A stretch of DNA of 64,000 nucleotides, from IMG/VR virus record IMGVR_UViG_3300021479_000013, positions 1 to 64,000 of that record; one strand, written 5' to 3'. Made by a program: the position numbers and the translations under genes. Each line of letters begins with the position of its first letter. The stretch's first letter is position 1. The stretch comes from a virus. The notes beneath the pieces are model-generated. The model saw only the letters and a program-made list of their open reading frames with translations, did no database searches and was not told the DNA's origin. Below, piece after piece: positions 1 through 8,242 of the stretch.

Positions 1-605
1 ATATCTCCGGCGGCGCGGGCGGAGGCGGCGTCGGCGGCACTGGCGGCGGCGTAGGCGGCGGCGCGGGCGGCGGCGGCGGCGTAGGCGGCGGCGTCGGCGG
101 AGGCGGCGGCGTGGGCGGAGGCGTAGGCGGCGGCGCGGGCGGCGTAGGCGGCGTCGGCGGCGGCGGCGCGGGCGGCGTCGGCGGCGTCGTCGTATTTCGA
201 GCCCTCTTCTTCGCATCTGGCTGCTGCTTCGAGACACGTTTTATTATTTTTGAAGACATCACGGAAGAGTTTAGGGATTAGGACGCGGACAGTCTTTTCT
301 GCAAGCCGTTTGGAAAATTCTACATCGTCCACCACGCCCAAGGAGCCGAGCTGGGCTATGCCAAGAGCGCGCAGTCCGTTAGCTCTAGCGGCTGGAGAGG
401 ACCATCTAGAATCATTAAGAGTAATTTTGAAAGATCGCACGGCAGCAGATACGCAACCGGGTTCATCACCGTGAGGGAGTCCGAGAGTCTCACAAATAGC
501 GGCCTCGATACAAACTTGGGAACCTTGCTGGCCGATTCCCGAACACAGTCCTCGGCCCAGAATCGAATCAAACTTTTGAACGTTGAACTCTTTAAGATTG
601 AACAT
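1..605 (-). CDS. Conserved phage protein with long alanine-rich repeat tail (partial, runs off left edge)
   Basis: The reading frame opens with ATG at 605 behind a good ribosome site (TAGGAGAA) and stays open to the left edge. Residues 1-140 are a normal globular sequence starting MFNLKEFNVQKFD and containing CIEAAICETLGLPHG and KRLAEKTVRVLIPKL, which I recall as a recurring phage family of unknown function. It then passes into a tail built almost only of alanine with D, Y, R, S and H every two or three residues. In DNA this is a GGC-dominated low-complexity tract over roughly positions 1-190. A sigma70-like promoter lies just upstream at 632-660. Function unknown; the C-terminus is missing from the window. 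Confidence 0.8.
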   Translation of the reverse strand, partial: MFNLKEFNVQKFDSILGRGLCSGIGQQGSQVCIEAAICETLGLPHGDEPGCVSAAVRSFKITLNDSRWSSPAARANGLRALGIAQLGSLGVVDDVEFSKRLAEKTVRVLIPKLFRDVFKNNKTCLEAAARCEEEGSKYDDAADAARAAAADAAYAARAAAYASAHAAASADAAAYAAAAARAAAYAAASAADAASARAAGD

Positions 606-631
606 ATTTTCTCCTATTCAGTAACGAAGTT

Positions 632-660
632 AACTTACCACAATACAGCTGGATTGTCAA
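632..660 (-). promoter_or_regulatory. Sigma70-like promoter of the alanine-repeat gene
   Basis: On the minus strand TTGACA is followed after 17 bases by TAAGTT, with TGTGG directly before the -10. The start codon at 605 is about 20 bases beyond the expected transcription start. It shares its layout with the promoters at 5544, 10974, 23249, 45246 and 48597. Confidence 0.65.
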
Positions 661-724
661 GAACAAAACTCCTGGGTCGCTACCGACCAGCAGCCGGAAA
701 AGGTTCGGGATGATACCGTGTTGA

Positions 725-760
725 GGGCAGAGGAAGATTTCAAACACGCTCTGCCTTTTT
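725..760 (+). terminator. Possible plus-strand terminator
   Basis: GGCAGAG/CTCTGCC with a 16-base loop followed by five T on the plus strand. All genes here run on the minus strand, where no T-run follows, so it may stop antisense transcription or be accidental. Confidence 0.35.
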
Positions 761-880
761 CAACGCGGCTTCCATCTCTCGCCTGTCTTCTTTGTACTGC
801 TGCCACTCGGCGTCGGATAAGGCGTTAACGTCCACTTTTTTGTGAACGCGTATCATGATTTCTATAAGTTTTTTGTTCAT
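740..880 (-). CDS. Small charged protein, 46 aa
   Basis: Its ATG overlaps the stop of the upstream gene (TAATG at 878-882), a normal coupling arrangement here. The product starts MNKKLIEIMIRVHKK and is rich in Lys, Glu and Arg, probably one or two helices. No family is recognised. The 3' end overlaps an inverted repeat (GGCAGAG/CTCTGCC, 726-755) which, read on the plus strand, is followed by five T. Confidence 0.55.
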   Translation of the reverse strand: MNKKLIEIMIRVHKKVDVNALSDAEWQQYKEDRREMEAALKKAERV

Positions 881-1218
881 TAGCGTGGGTACGAGTTCAG
901 CTTTCCGAAAGGATTCTCGGGAGTGTTGGTGTTCTCCAAGACAGTGAGGAGAATCGCGCCGAGCCCGACCGTGAGTCCGGCTTGGGCGACGGGCGGCTTG
1001 CCCGCGTACTCTTTCCGGATGACCTTCTTCAGCACCTTGACGAGCTGGCCGTGAGACAGCGAAGGCAACGTGCGACCGAACGCTTCCACCCTGTCACGCT
1101 CGATCTTGGCTTCCGCCTGGGCCTTCAGCTTCGCGGCCTGGAGGGCTGCAAACTCTTCTGGTGTCAGCGGTGTGGCTGGTTTCTGGGACTGCTTTTTGTA
1201 TGGCTTCTTATCGCTCAT
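880..1218 (-). CDS. Hypothetical protein, 112 aa
   Basis: The N-terminal third is basic and Lys/Gln/Pro-rich. A charged helical stretch and a C-terminal hydrophobic segment (residues about 80-98, with GLTVGLGAILLTVL) follow, which could be one membrane segment. The start overlaps the end of the gene at 1208 by 11 bases. No family recognised. Confidence 0.65.
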   Translation of the reverse strand: MSDKKPYKKQSQKPATPLTPEEFAALQAAKLKAQAEAKIERDRVEAFGRTLPSLSHGQLVKVLKKVIRKEYAGKPPVAQAGLTVGLGAILLTVLENTNTPENPFGKLNSYPR

Positions 1219-1396
1219 TTAATCTCCCGTCTAAGATAAGTTCTTCAAACTTCCCTGCCTTATTCTTCCACTTCCAGACTTCCTCTGAATCAAAAAAGAC
1301 CGCGCGATGCTTGCACACATAGCAGGTGTTGCAGCGGGAGCACAACCATATGTACTCCCCGCCGTTGCCTTGTTGGAGGCAGTTATGATTACGCAT
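1208..1396 (-). CDS. Small zinc-ribbon-like protein, 62 aa
   Basis: Residues 19-29 carry CSRCNTCYVCK, a tight cluster of four cysteines followed by His, typical of a small metal-binding knuckle. Both ends overlap its neighbours (1208-1218 and 1389-1396), so it sits inside a coupled operon. Function unknown. Confidence 0.6.
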   Translation of the reverse strand: MRNHNCLQQGNGGEYIWLCSRCNTCYVCKHRAVFFDSEEVWKWKNKAGKFEELILDGRLNER

Positions 1397-1724
1397 TGTG
1401 ATTCGAGAACCAGGTCGCGGGCATCGTGTCGACCTCGATCTGGTACATGTCCATCCGCTCCAGCACGTTTATCAGCTTATCCGAAGGCGTGTCGTAAGAG
1501 GAGGCGAGTTTCAAACAGTGAGTCCACACCGGACGTCCCGACGGCTTAATCCCCGCCAGGTATACGGGCGACTCCGAGCGGGTGATTACGACCCGGTCAG
1601 AGATATCGGGCGTCAAACCTGTGCCCGGGAGCAGGAGGTCCGGCTGCTCTTCCTGGTAGAAAGAGACCTTGCCGCTTTGGATATCCTGGAGATACTTTTC
1701 CGCTATCGAGTGAACGTCGTGCAT
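1389..1724 (-). CDS. Hypothetical protein, 111 aa
   Basis: Starts MHDVHSIAEKYLQDI two bases after the stop of the secreted protein gene. It is a mixed soluble sequence without membrane segment or cysteine pairs. No family recognised. Confidence 0.6.
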   Translation of the reverse strand: MHDVHSIAEKYLQDIQSGKVSFYQEEQPDLLLPGTGLTPDISDRVVITRSESPVYLAGIKPSGRPVWTHCLKLASSYDTPSDKLINVLERMDMYQIEVDTMPATWFSNHNA

Positions 1725-1725
1725 T

Positions 1726-3006
1726 TTATTCTCCGATCTCTATTTGAACCAGCAGCGTTGAGTTCTGCTCGTCCGCCAGCTTGAGGGTGATGCGGTCCAA
1801 GCTGATCTTGTGTTGTTTCAAGTACGAGATCACTCTACCAGATTCGATAGGACCTGTCAAGAGAATTCTTTCATTATTTTTAGCCGCGCCGATTGCCTCA
1901 TCCAAGACGATATAGCAGCCCGACTCCGGAGTCCCGTTGTGCAGCCTGCAGGTGCCAATGTTGGCGATCTTTACGCTGGCTTTGCAGACCCTCTGGTAGT
2001 GGACCGAGCTAGCGACCGTCCGCAGCTTACAATCGGGCTGCGGTGGCGCTACAACGGCCTGGGGGACGACTTGAGGCTGAAGTGCTGGTTGGGGGGCCTG
2101 GATGATGATAACCTGCGGTGGAGGGGCTGGGAGAGCCACGGGGGCCTCTCGTACGATGACCTGCTGGGTCGGTGCCACGATAGCTAGGCACTCGTCCACG
2201 GTCAGCTTGGCACGCTTGGCGGCGTCGGTGGAGCAGAGGATTCTAGCGGCTGCGGTCTTGTTGCCGAGCGCGAAGAAAATGACAGCGGCCTGGCGGGAGT
2301 CGCAGCCCTTGTCGGTCTTGCTGATGCCTAGGCTTCCTGCCAGTCCCGGCGACGATACGCCGCCCGAGAATCCCTTAACGCACGGTGATGTCGTGAACGC
2401 CGCGTCGGGCGCGTACGCCGGGGGAGTCTGTCGGACCTGGTTGTCGACCGACGAGAAGCTGGTCACGTTACCGGACGAATTATTGGAAGAGGAAGCCGTG
2501 CCGCCTGTTCCACCTTGAGCGGAGTTGCTGTTCGTATTTGAGGAGTTGCCTGAGTTCTTCAAAGTGCTCTGGCTGTTCCCCGACCCCGAGACGGACCCGC
2601 CAGTCGCGTTGCCGCCTTGCGAATTCGAGTTCGACGTGCTGCTCCCGCCTAACGCGTTCGAGCTGGCGATTGCTTTCGAATTCGATGAGGAAGTCGAGGT
2701 CGAATTTGAGACGGCTGAGGAGTTCTGCGTCTGTGATTGATTTTGCGTTTGTGTCTGTGAGTTCGACGAAGTAGGTGGCGGCGTCGGGGGTGTTACCGGT
2801 GGTTTCGGAACTTGACATTGGTATAGTTGTCCTTTTACGCCCTCGGTGCCTGTCCCGAGGAAGAGTTGTCCGTCCCCGTTCCCGAAGGAGCCGGAAGTGC
2901 CGGATGGTACCGGAACACGCGCCGCGAGCGAGTCGCTGCAGTTCCAACCGAACGCTGGAGCGCTACAAAATAGTAAAGCTAAGATGGCTGGGAGAAACTT
3001 TTTCAT
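1726..3006 (-). CDS. Secreted Ser/Asn/Gln-rich protein, 426 aa
   Basis: The first 20 residues are a clear Sec signal peptide (MKKFLPAILALLFCSAPAFG). Residues about 75-190 are low-complexity Ser/Asn/Gln/Thr/Gly sequence, flanked by Pro-rich linkers. A C-terminal region of about 110 residues has several cysteines and ends in a compact segment (LTGPIESGRVISYLKQH) faintly like an OmpA-type peptidoglycan-binding fold; that likeness is weak. A phage-coded exported protein this long is unusual; roles in altering the infected cell surface or in lysis are guesses. Promoter at 3043-3071. Confidence 0.75.
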   Translation of the reverse strand: MKKFLPAILALLFCSAPAFGWNCSDSLAARVPVPSGTSGSFGNGDGQLFLGTGTEGVKGQLYQCQVPKPPVTPPTPPPTSSNSQTQTQNQSQTQNSSAVSNSTSTSSSNSKAIASSNALGGSSTSNSNSQGGNATGGSVSGSGNSQSTLKNSGNSSNTNSNSAQGGTGGTASSSNNSSGNVTSFSSVDNQVRQTPPAYAPDAAFTTSPCVKGFSGGVSSPGLAGSLGISKTDKGCDSRQAAVIFFALGNKTAAARILCSTDAAKRAKLTVDECLAIVAPTQQVIVREAPVALPAPPPQVIIIQAPQPALQPQVVPQAVVAPPQPDCKLRTVASSVHYQRVCKASVKIANIGTCRLHNGTPESGCYIVLDEAIGAAKNNERILLTGPIESGRVISYLKQHKISLDRITLKLADEQNSTLLVQIEIGE

Positions 3007-3042
3007 TTATCCTCTTTTCAATTTGAAGTGACAGCTTCACGC

Positions 3043-3071
3043 ACATTAGCACACTTCATTAGAAAAGTCAA
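3043..3071 (-). promoter_or_regulatory. Sigma70-like promoter of the secreted protein gene
   Basis: Minus-strand TTGACT, 17-base spacer, TAATGT, with TGTGC before the -10. It overlaps the 3' end of the preceding gene (stop at 3046) and lies about 37 bases upstream of the ATG at 3006. Confidence 0.6.
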
Positions 3072-3570
3072 GGACTAATTTTTCATCCCATAAACAGGTC
3101 GGCGGCGATTGGAGTTCATAAAAATACACAGGGGCTCCGCAGATGATGCAAAGCGTATCAGGCGGCGGGGGAGGGACGTACTTCTTGGGGTTGGGGGGCA
3201 TCGGCGGGAGGTCGGACGCTTCGATATAGCCCTTCTCAGGCATCACGACAGCGTTAGAAATCTGGACTTCGATCTTGCGTTTCTTTTTCTGTGACTTGTT
3301 CTGCTGCGCGACCTCGGCCTTGATCTTCGCGTTCCTGGCCTCTAGCTCTGCCAGCGGCGCGTAGTTGGCCTTGGCGTCTGCGGTTATCGTTAAGCCGCTC
3401 GCGGGCCGCTTCTCTCTCAACTTCGCCAGGACCGACGCTTTCGCGGTCCACCAGACCCAGGTACCCGTGGACGTATCGGACTTGAATCCTGCGGCCTTAA
3501 CGGCAGCTAGGTCACCCTGAAAGTCAGAACTGAACTCTGCCTCGAAGCGACCGTTCCAACGGAGGTTCAC
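3046..3570 (-). CDS. Hypothetical protein with short N-terminal W-rich domain, 174 aa
   Basis: Residues 1-55 (AAGFKSDTSTGTWVWWTAK) resemble the small N-terminal module found before some SNF2-type helicases and other phage proteins, a weak similarity. A Lys/Gln-rich helix and a Pro-rich linker follow, and a C-terminal CIICGAPVYFYE motif may bind zinc together with later cysteines. The ATG overlaps the previous stop (ATGA, 3567-3570). Confidence 0.6.
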   Translation of the reverse strand: MNLRWNGRFEAEFSSDFQGDLAAVKAAGFKSDTSTGTWVWWTAKASVLAKLREKRPASGLTITADAKANYAPLAELEARNAKIKAEVAQQNKSQKKKRKIEVQISNAVVMPEKGYIEASDLPPMPPNPKKYVPPPPPDTLCIICGAPVYFYELQSPPTCLWDEKLVLDFSNEVC

Positions 3571-3788
3571 AGTTCCAGCGCGTTTCTCGTGAGCTGCAGC
3601 TTGCGTCGGAGGTCGGTGTTCTCTTTCACAAGGTCATCGATGCCCTCGTCTATCAGACGCCATTGCTCCAAAACTTGTACAGCGATAGTGGTATCGCCGC
3701 CAGACTTTTCCACGTCAGAGGCCGCGTGTTCTAGTTCTGAGCCTAGCCAACCTTGGGCGAATACAATTAGTTTCAAGTCGTGTCTCAT
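3567..3788 (-). CDS. Small coiled-coil protein, 73 aa
   Basis: Starts MRHDLKLIVFAQGWL with AGGAG-like bases upstream. The C-terminal half (DDLVKENTDLRRKLQLTRN) has the heptad spacing of a short coiled coil. Its stop overlaps the next start by ATGA. Function unknown. Confidence 0.6.
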   Translation of the reverse strand: MRHDLKLIVFAQGWLGSELEHAASDVEKSGGDTTIAVQVLEQWRLIDEGIDDLVKENTDLRRKLQLTRNALEL

Positions 3789-3797
3789 ATTTCTCCT

Positions 3798-3884
3798 TTA
3801 TAAATCTCCGAAATCATGCCGTCCCCAAGCCAGGATGCCAATTACTAGTACGACCAGTAAAAACAGCGCTTTCAACAGAATCAT
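3798..3884 (-). CDS. 28-residue membrane peptide
   Basis: The ATG at 3884 overlaps the upstream TGA as ATGA. The product starts MILLKALFLLVVLVIGIL and ends WGRHDFGDL: one hydrophobic helix with a short polar tail. A longer reading from 4019 would lie almost wholly inside the upstream gene, so I take the coupled start. Function unknown. Confidence 0.55.
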   Translation of the reverse strand: MILLKALFLLVVLVIGILAWGRHDFGDL

Positions 3885-4273
3885 AGCCCCATCCTCTTTC
3901 GTTTCTCGGGGTCGTTGAATTCTTTCTTCTCCCGGTCGTCCATATCCTTGAAGTAGTTCCGGTACGCCATCCCGTAGTTCACGTAAAGCGCTTGAAACAT
4001 ATCGAAACAAAGCGTGCAAACAGGGTGACTAATCGCGCCGTATATCTTCTTGCAACCACAGTCGGTGTCCTTGCAGACGAAGACAAGTTCCCTCGCCAGC
4101 TCCGCGTCCCTGGATACGGTCGCGTCGCAGATTTTGCACCGAGCCTTCAAGACCATCCGGACTCGGTCGTACTCGTGACAGTTTTTAAACTGTGTCTTCG
4201 TGGTGGACGGGTGCTTCATCCCCGGTATCCAGGAGATTAGCGCGGCCATCCAGGCCTTGCCCATCGTTATCAC
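3881..4273 (-). CDS. Cysteine-rich hypothetical protein, 130 aa
   Basis: Several metal-ligand-like pairs are visible: CKIC near residue 46, CKDTDCGC near 67 and CTLC near 86. The C-terminus is highly charged. Coupled to the endolysin gene by an overlapping ATGA at 4270-4273. A zinc-binding fold is likely; the function is unknown. Confidence 0.6.
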   Translation of the reverse strand: MITMGKAWMAALISWIPGMKHPSTTKTQFKNCHEYDRVRMVLKARCKICDATVSRDAELARELVFVCKDTDCGCKKIYGAISHPVCTLCFDMFQALYVNYGMAYRNYFKDMDDREKKEFNDPEKRKRMGL

Positions 4274-4743
4274 GAATTAATCCGTTTCACCCACCCAGTA
4301 ACAAATACGCTCGACTCCGGTCGGTTGTTGATAATGCTCATGCAGTGGTTAATCAGAACGGTGCGATACGCGGGGAGGAGGTTAGCGTTCTGGTTCACCG
4401 CCGAAAGGGTGCTGGGACCAAACTGGCCGTCGGTAATAAGGCTGACCTTATTGACCAACGTGATCTGCAGAAGTTTCACGGCAGTTGCGACGCCGAAGAG
4501 CACGCCAGAATCGAATAATTTTTCTGCTATCGGTTGGTCAGTGATTTGGGAATAAAGTGGCTTCCAGTAATTTTCAGAATAATAGGCCACAGCTTGTTCA
4601 GAGGTGATAGTCCTCATATCGACACCAGGCATATCGGCTTGTGTGATACCGAAATTTGTTGCGCCTCCTGGGTCGTGAATATTATCGACGAAGCCGCCCT
4701 CGTGAATTAGCGTTTTTTCCACAGCTTGCTGAAAGTTTGCCAA
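4270..4743 (-). CDS. Endolysin, GH108-type N-acetylmuramidase, 157 aa
   Basis: Glycoside hydrolase family 108 enzymes cut peptidoglycan and release progeny at lysis. The family signature is at the N-terminus: HEGGFVDN with the likely catalytic Glu15, then DPGGATNFGIT. The C-terminal part (GQFGPSTLSAVN) matches the peptidoglycan-binding half usual in this family, and the length is normal. I choose the TTG start at 4743 because GAGAGGAG lies 6 bases upstream; a longer frame to 4833 would sit inside the glycosyltransferase gene. No signal peptide, so it should need a holin. Confidence 0.88.
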   Translation of the reverse strand: MANFQQAVEKTLIHEGGFVDNIHDPGGATNFGITQADMPGVDMRTITSEQAVAYYSENYWKPLYSQITDQPIAEKLFDSGVLFGVATAVKLLQITLVNKVSLITDGQFGPSTLSAVNQNANLLPAYRTVLINHCMSIINNRPESSVFVTGWVKRINS

Positions 4744-5519
4744 AGTGATCTCCTCTCGATTTTGAATTCGGAAGTCGTACGGCCCTTCCAGTTGGTGCCC
4801 ATACCGGCGTCTTCCGACTCCAGATGGTAGCATACAATCTCAGGAACAAATCCGCGCTTGCCGCGAGGCCAGAGCTTGGAGAACAGCATATCGGTTCGGC
4901 CCGCGTCGCCGTGCGCCTTCGGGTAATGGTAAACGCTGCTGACCCAAGGGTGCCACAGCTGAAAGAATCCTATCGGTACCCAGCCGGTGTCGTGCGCCAT
5001 AACGCGCGTGGCGACGTCGAAGTCGTGGTTGTTAAGGTGGATATAAGCCTCGCACTCGTGCTGCAGCTTCGGTGAACGGAGGAACTCGCCCCACGCGCCC
5101 GCTCCCTTAACGTTGAAACGGTCTGCTCCGTAGATCATCGACTTATCGAGGCACGCGCGCTCCAAAAGTCGGCGGGTCTGAGGAGGCAGCCAGATGTCCG
5201 CGTCCAGGTGAAGGACCCACCCGTCTAGTTCCAGATGCTGGAGTCCTTGGTCGATAGCGTCGCCCTTGAACATCCCGGGGTCGCTCAGTTCCGGACATAC
5301 CACGCAGTGCACGTGGTAGAACTCGCACAGCTTCCGAGTCTTACGGTCTTCCTTGCTGGTCACCACGACCAGCTTGTCGAACATCTGCTTATTGTGGGGC
5401 AGCGTGTAAGCGAGAAAGTCCGAGTACTCCCTGCAGACGATAACGCACTCCAGCTTGAAACGGTCTTCTCTCTTCTCTTCCGCGCACTCTTGCTCGTGAT
5501 ACATCCAGCCCCCTAACAT
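4707..5519 (-). CDS. Putative GT-A-type glycosyltransferase, 270 aa
   Basis: The sequence LHLDADIWLPP has the DxD metal/nucleotide-sugar signature of GT-A enzymes, preceded by an N-terminal Rossmann-like strand (KLECVIVCREYSDFL) and GMFKGDAIDQGL. The start may be ATG 5519 or, better spaced to AGGGGG, ATG 5504 (MYHEQ). The 3' end overlaps the endolysin start by 37 bases. It is the last gene of the glycan cassette but has its own promoter at 5544-5572. Donor and acceptor unknown. Confidence 0.72.
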   Translation of the reverse strand: MLGGWMYHEQECAEEKREDRFKLECVIVCREYSDFLAYTLPHNKQMFDKLVVVTSKEDRKTRKLCEFYHVHCVVCPELSDPGMFKGDAIDQGLQHLELDGWVLHLDADIWLPPQTRRLLERACLDKSMIYGADRFNVKGAGAWGEFLRSPKLQHECEAYIHLNNHDFDVATRVMAHDTGWVPIGFFQLWHPWVSSVYHYPKAHGDAGRTDMLFSKLWPRGKRGFVPEIVCYHLESEDAGMGTNWKGRTTSEFKIERRSLWQTFSKLWKKR

Positions 5520-5543
5520 CTTAACGAATTCTTTAACTTCCTT

Positions 5544-5572
5544 ACCATACCACAGTTCTACTGGAATGTCAA
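5544..5572 (-). promoter_or_regulatory. Sigma70-like promoter before the last glycosyltransferase and endolysin
   Basis: Minus-strand TTGACA, 17-base spacer ending TGTGG, then TATGGT. It overlaps the stop of the gmd gene and would drive the 4707-5519 gene and everything downstream, including the endolysin. Confidence 0.65.
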
Positions 5573-6510
5573 GACTTAAGTTCCGCGTCGACCATCAGCC
5601 GGACCAGTTCCTCAAATTTTACCTGCGGGGTCCATCGTAGTACACGCCTGGCCTTGCTTGCGTCCCCGATTAAAATGTTGACCTCGGTCGGACGGAATAA
5701 TCTCTCGTCTATCTCGACGTGCTTCGTCCAGTCGAGGTTGAGATACCCGAACGCGGCGTCAAGAAAATCTCGAACAGAGCGTGCCTCGCCTGTTGCGATC
5801 ACGTAGTCGTCCGGGACTGGCTGCTGCAGCATCAGATACATAGCCTCCACATAATCTTTGGCATATCCCCAATCCCTCTTAGCGTCCAGATTGCCTAAGA
5901 ACAGCTTGTCTTGGAGGCCTCGGGAGATACGAACGGCAGCCTTCGTTATCTTTCTCGTAACGAAAGTTTCGCCGCGCCTAGGTGACTCGTGATTAAACAG
6001 GATGCCGTTGCACGCGAACGTACCGTAAGCCTCCCGGTGGTTCACCGCAGACCAGTACGCGAACAGCTTGGCGATAGCGTAAGGCGAGCGGGGGTGGAAC
6101 GGAGTGTTTTCGTTAGTGGCTGCGGTATAAATTCCGCCGTACAGTTCAGAACTGCTGGCTTGGTAAAACTTGATGCCCTTTTCCTTGATAGCTTCCAAGA
6201 TGATAAGGGCCGCGATTCCTGTAGCCTCGGCGGTAACGACGGGGATGTCGAAGCTGGTGCGAACCTGGCTCTGCGCGGCCAGGTGGTAAATTTCATCTGG
6301 ACCGATTGTCTCGATTATGTTCGTGGTCGAGCTGGCGTCGGTGACGTCGCCGTAGTGCAGCTGCAGGTCATTAAAGATGTGATCTATTCGGCTGGTGTTG
6401 ATCGATGAGGAGCGGCGGACAATCCCGTGAACCTCGTAGCCTTTTTGGAGAAGTAGCTCCGCGAGGTATGAGCCGTCTTGTCCGGAAATTCCAGTGATGA
6501 GAGCCTTCAT
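5569..6510 (-). CDS. gmd: GDP-mannose 4,6-dehydratase, 313 aa
   Basis: Converts GDP-D-mannose to GDP-4-keto-6-deoxy-D-mannose, the branch point for fucose, colitose, perosamine and rhamnose in GDP form. It is an extended [13 protein letters not shown] (residues 7-16) binds [12 protein letters not shown] (118-125) carries the catalytic Ser, and YAIAK gives Tyr144 and Lys148. [13 protein letters not shown] (32-44) is characteristic of Gmd. Slightly shorter than typical bacterial Gmd. It is coupled to the gene at 6507 by ATGA and lies in a cassette with a ColD-like protein and a fucosyltransferase, consistent with deoxyhexose synthesis during infection. Confidence 0.93.
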   Translation of the reverse strand: MKALITGISGQDGSYLAELLLQKGYEVHGIVRRSSSINTSRIDHIFNDLQLHYGDVTDASSTTNIIETIGPDEIYHLAAQSQVRTSFDIPVVTAEATGIAALIILEAIKEKGIKFYQASSSELYGGIYTAATNENTPFHPRSPYAIAKLFAYWSAVNHREAYGTFACNGILFNHESPRRGETFVTRKITKAAVRISRGLQDKLFLGNLDAKRDWGYAKDYVEAMYLMLQQPVPDDYVIATGEARSVRDFLDAAFGYLNLDWTKHVEIDERLFRPTEVNILIGDASKARRVLRWTPQVKFEELVRLMVDAELKS

Positions 6511-7313
6511 ATTGTTCCCTCCAGGTTGAGTTTTTCAATCAGCCACTTCGTTTTCAGTGTGTGGTACTCGGGCGAGCGATGATTCCAGTTCGACGCGCGT
6601 AGGTAGTGAATCCCGATAGGCTTGTCGTCTATAGAGATATTCTCGTACTCGGACGGATGAAAGTCGGTCGTCGGGTCGTCTGGGACGAAGTATTGCTGGA
6701 TAAGAGTCGGATTCAGTTCCGGGTGCGATTTCAGGTAGAAGAAGCTTTGCCCGCCGATGTCCGTGACTATTCCGTTCACGAAGCTGCCCCACCAGTTGAT
6801 TTGTTCAGGATTTGGAAGTCTAGACATATCGGCCAAGACCAGCGCGTCGTGCATGTGAATCCCACCCAGGTTCGGGCGAGACTGCGGCATAAAGCATAGC
6901 GGCGTCGTTACCAGGTAGTCTGTCAACTTGATAGGCCGGGTGAAGAACATGTCTGGGTGCAGGAGGCAGACGGCCCCCTTCTCTTTCATAATGTGGAACT
7001 CCCACGTATAAAAGCACCCGTAGCAGCCCGCGCAGTTGGGATTGCTCCAAGAGCCCTGGCGGTTGAATACCGTGCAAGACTTCTCGACCGCGTTGCACTT
7101 GTCTTCCAAAGACTGGACCCGCTCGACGTCGAAGACCGAGATTCCCAGCTTCCCGCACATCTCGTCGATCTTGACCTTCTCCGCTGGACGGTCAAACTTG
7201 GCGTTGTTTAATATCGTGAACGTGAAGTCCTCTTGGATGTACTTCTGGAAAGACTTCAGCTGCAGTTCGATCAAGTCCGACCGGTTGCTCGTGAACGCGA
7301 ATATGTTAATCAT
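6507..7313 (-). CDS. Putative glycosyltransferase, 268 aa
   Basis: Opens with [21 protein letters not shown], a strand-helix start as in GT-A folds, and has [14 protein letters not shown], where HPDMFF occupies the place of a DxD strand. A four-cysteine cluster ([11 protein letters not shown]) is unusual. It lies between gmd and another putative transferase in an ATGA-coupled operon. Assignment is from context and fold-like pattern only. Confidence 0.55.
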   Translation of the reverse strand: MINIFAFTSNRSDLIELQLKSFQKYIQEDFTFTILNNAKFDRPAEKVKIDEMCGKLGISVFDVERVQSLEDKCNAVEKSCTVFNRQGSWSNPNCAGCYGCFYTWEFHIMKEKGAVCLLHPDMFFTRPIKLTDYLVTTPLCFMPQSRPNLGGIHMHDALVLADMSRLPNPEQINWWGSFVNGIVTDIGGQSFFYLKSHPELNPTLIQQYFVPDDPTTDFHPSEYENISIDDKPIGIHYLRASNWNHRSPEYHTLKTKWLIEKLNLEGTI

Positions 7314-8242
7314 CTGCTCTCCTGGGCCAGCTTGGCTGCGGATAGTAGGCTGTCAATTTTGTTTAAGTAGGTATGCTTTTGGGCGACATCGTCCATCAGC
7401 GCGTGGAGCGTTTCCGACGCGATGCTAGCCAGATGATCTCGCGCGTCAAAAAAGAGTTCGTACGGGTCCGAGTTATAAATCAACCTGCCTCGGAAAGTTT
7501 GGTTAGCACAGAGATTGTTCGTCGCGCACATCTGGCCGTAGGACAAGGCCTTGAAGACCCGGCACGGCAGGTAGCCTACCGTGTTCTGATAAGCTAAGGA
7601 GATTGCTGGCGCGATGTATGAGTCTTGTACCAGCCTAACGTTCTCTTCGATAGATACAGGGGAGCCGCCGAAGCCCCCGATCAGATTGAAGTTGATTCCG
7701 CTCTCTTTGCACGCGGCAGCGAACGGAGCTTGCTCCGGTACCGATGTTCCCACGTAGTTGACGTCCCGGCTCCAGTCTCGGAAGACCTTACTCGGCTTGT
7801 TCGCCATGATCTCGTGAGGCAGAAGGTCTGTGGCCCAACGGAAGACTACAGCATCATACGAGTCCCAGGGCTGAGGGAAGAAGAACGTATCCCTGCTCAG
7901 CTCGATTGCGTTTGAGGGAATATCCATGCTGTCGACGTATAGCCCGTAGTTGATGGTTAAAAAGCCCTTCGTGTACTCCTTAGCGCGGGCTTCCATATTG
8001 TGGACCGCATAGAAGCAGTCCGAGCGGAGGGGCATACCTTTAATCGCGTACTCCATGCTGATGAAGAACGTGTTCGAGAAATCTACCCGGAAGGTGTCGT
8101 CGTGCGCGTCCAGCCAGCTGACCTGGCGCTCCGGGAATCGGGACTTTAGCGCGCGGTAAAAGGCCTCCAGAATGTGACGGAAGGAGTTGTACTGCCCGCT
8201 TTTAAATCCCCAAACGCAGAAGTTGCAGGTCTTTAAGTTCAT
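7310..8242 (-). CDS. Putative GT-B-like glycosyltransferase, 310 aa
   Basis: The C-terminal half has features of GT-B enzymes: a VNYVGTS strand, FNLIGGFGGSP, and GYLPCRVFKALSYGQMCATNN, which matches the position of the donor-binding R-x-F-E/K-A-x-x-x-G element. The N-terminus is less typical. Overlaps both neighbours by 4 bases. Substrate unknown. Confidence 0.6.
   Translation of the reverse strand: MNLKTCNFCVWGFKSGQYNSFRHILEAFYRALKSRFPERQVSWLDAHDDTFRVDFSNTFFISMEYAIKGMPLRSDCFYAVHNMEARAKEYTKGFLTINYGLYVDSMDIPSNAIELSRDTFFFPQPWDSYDAVVFRWATDLLPHEIMANKPSKVFRDWSRDVNYVGTSVPEQAPFAAACKESGINFNLIGGFGGSPVSIEENVRLVQDSYIAPAISLAYQNTVGYLPCRVFKALSYGQMCATNNLCANQTFRGRLIYNSDPYELFFDARDHLASIASETLHALMDDVAQKHTYLNKIDSLLSAAKLAQESR

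Noticed and set aside
1-200. CRISPR-like or satellite repeat
   Set aside because: The repeat unit is a codon-scale GGC/GCC pattern inside an open frame, without spacers.
1-259. Proline/threonine-rich minus-strand frame starting at 259
   Set aside because: It is the shadow of the alanine-rich frame in the same GGC tract; the alanine frame continues a globular domain with a good ribosome site at 605.
356-571. Minus-strand frame of 71 codons
   Set aside because: Lies wholly inside the 1-605 gene in another frame and has no ribosome site.
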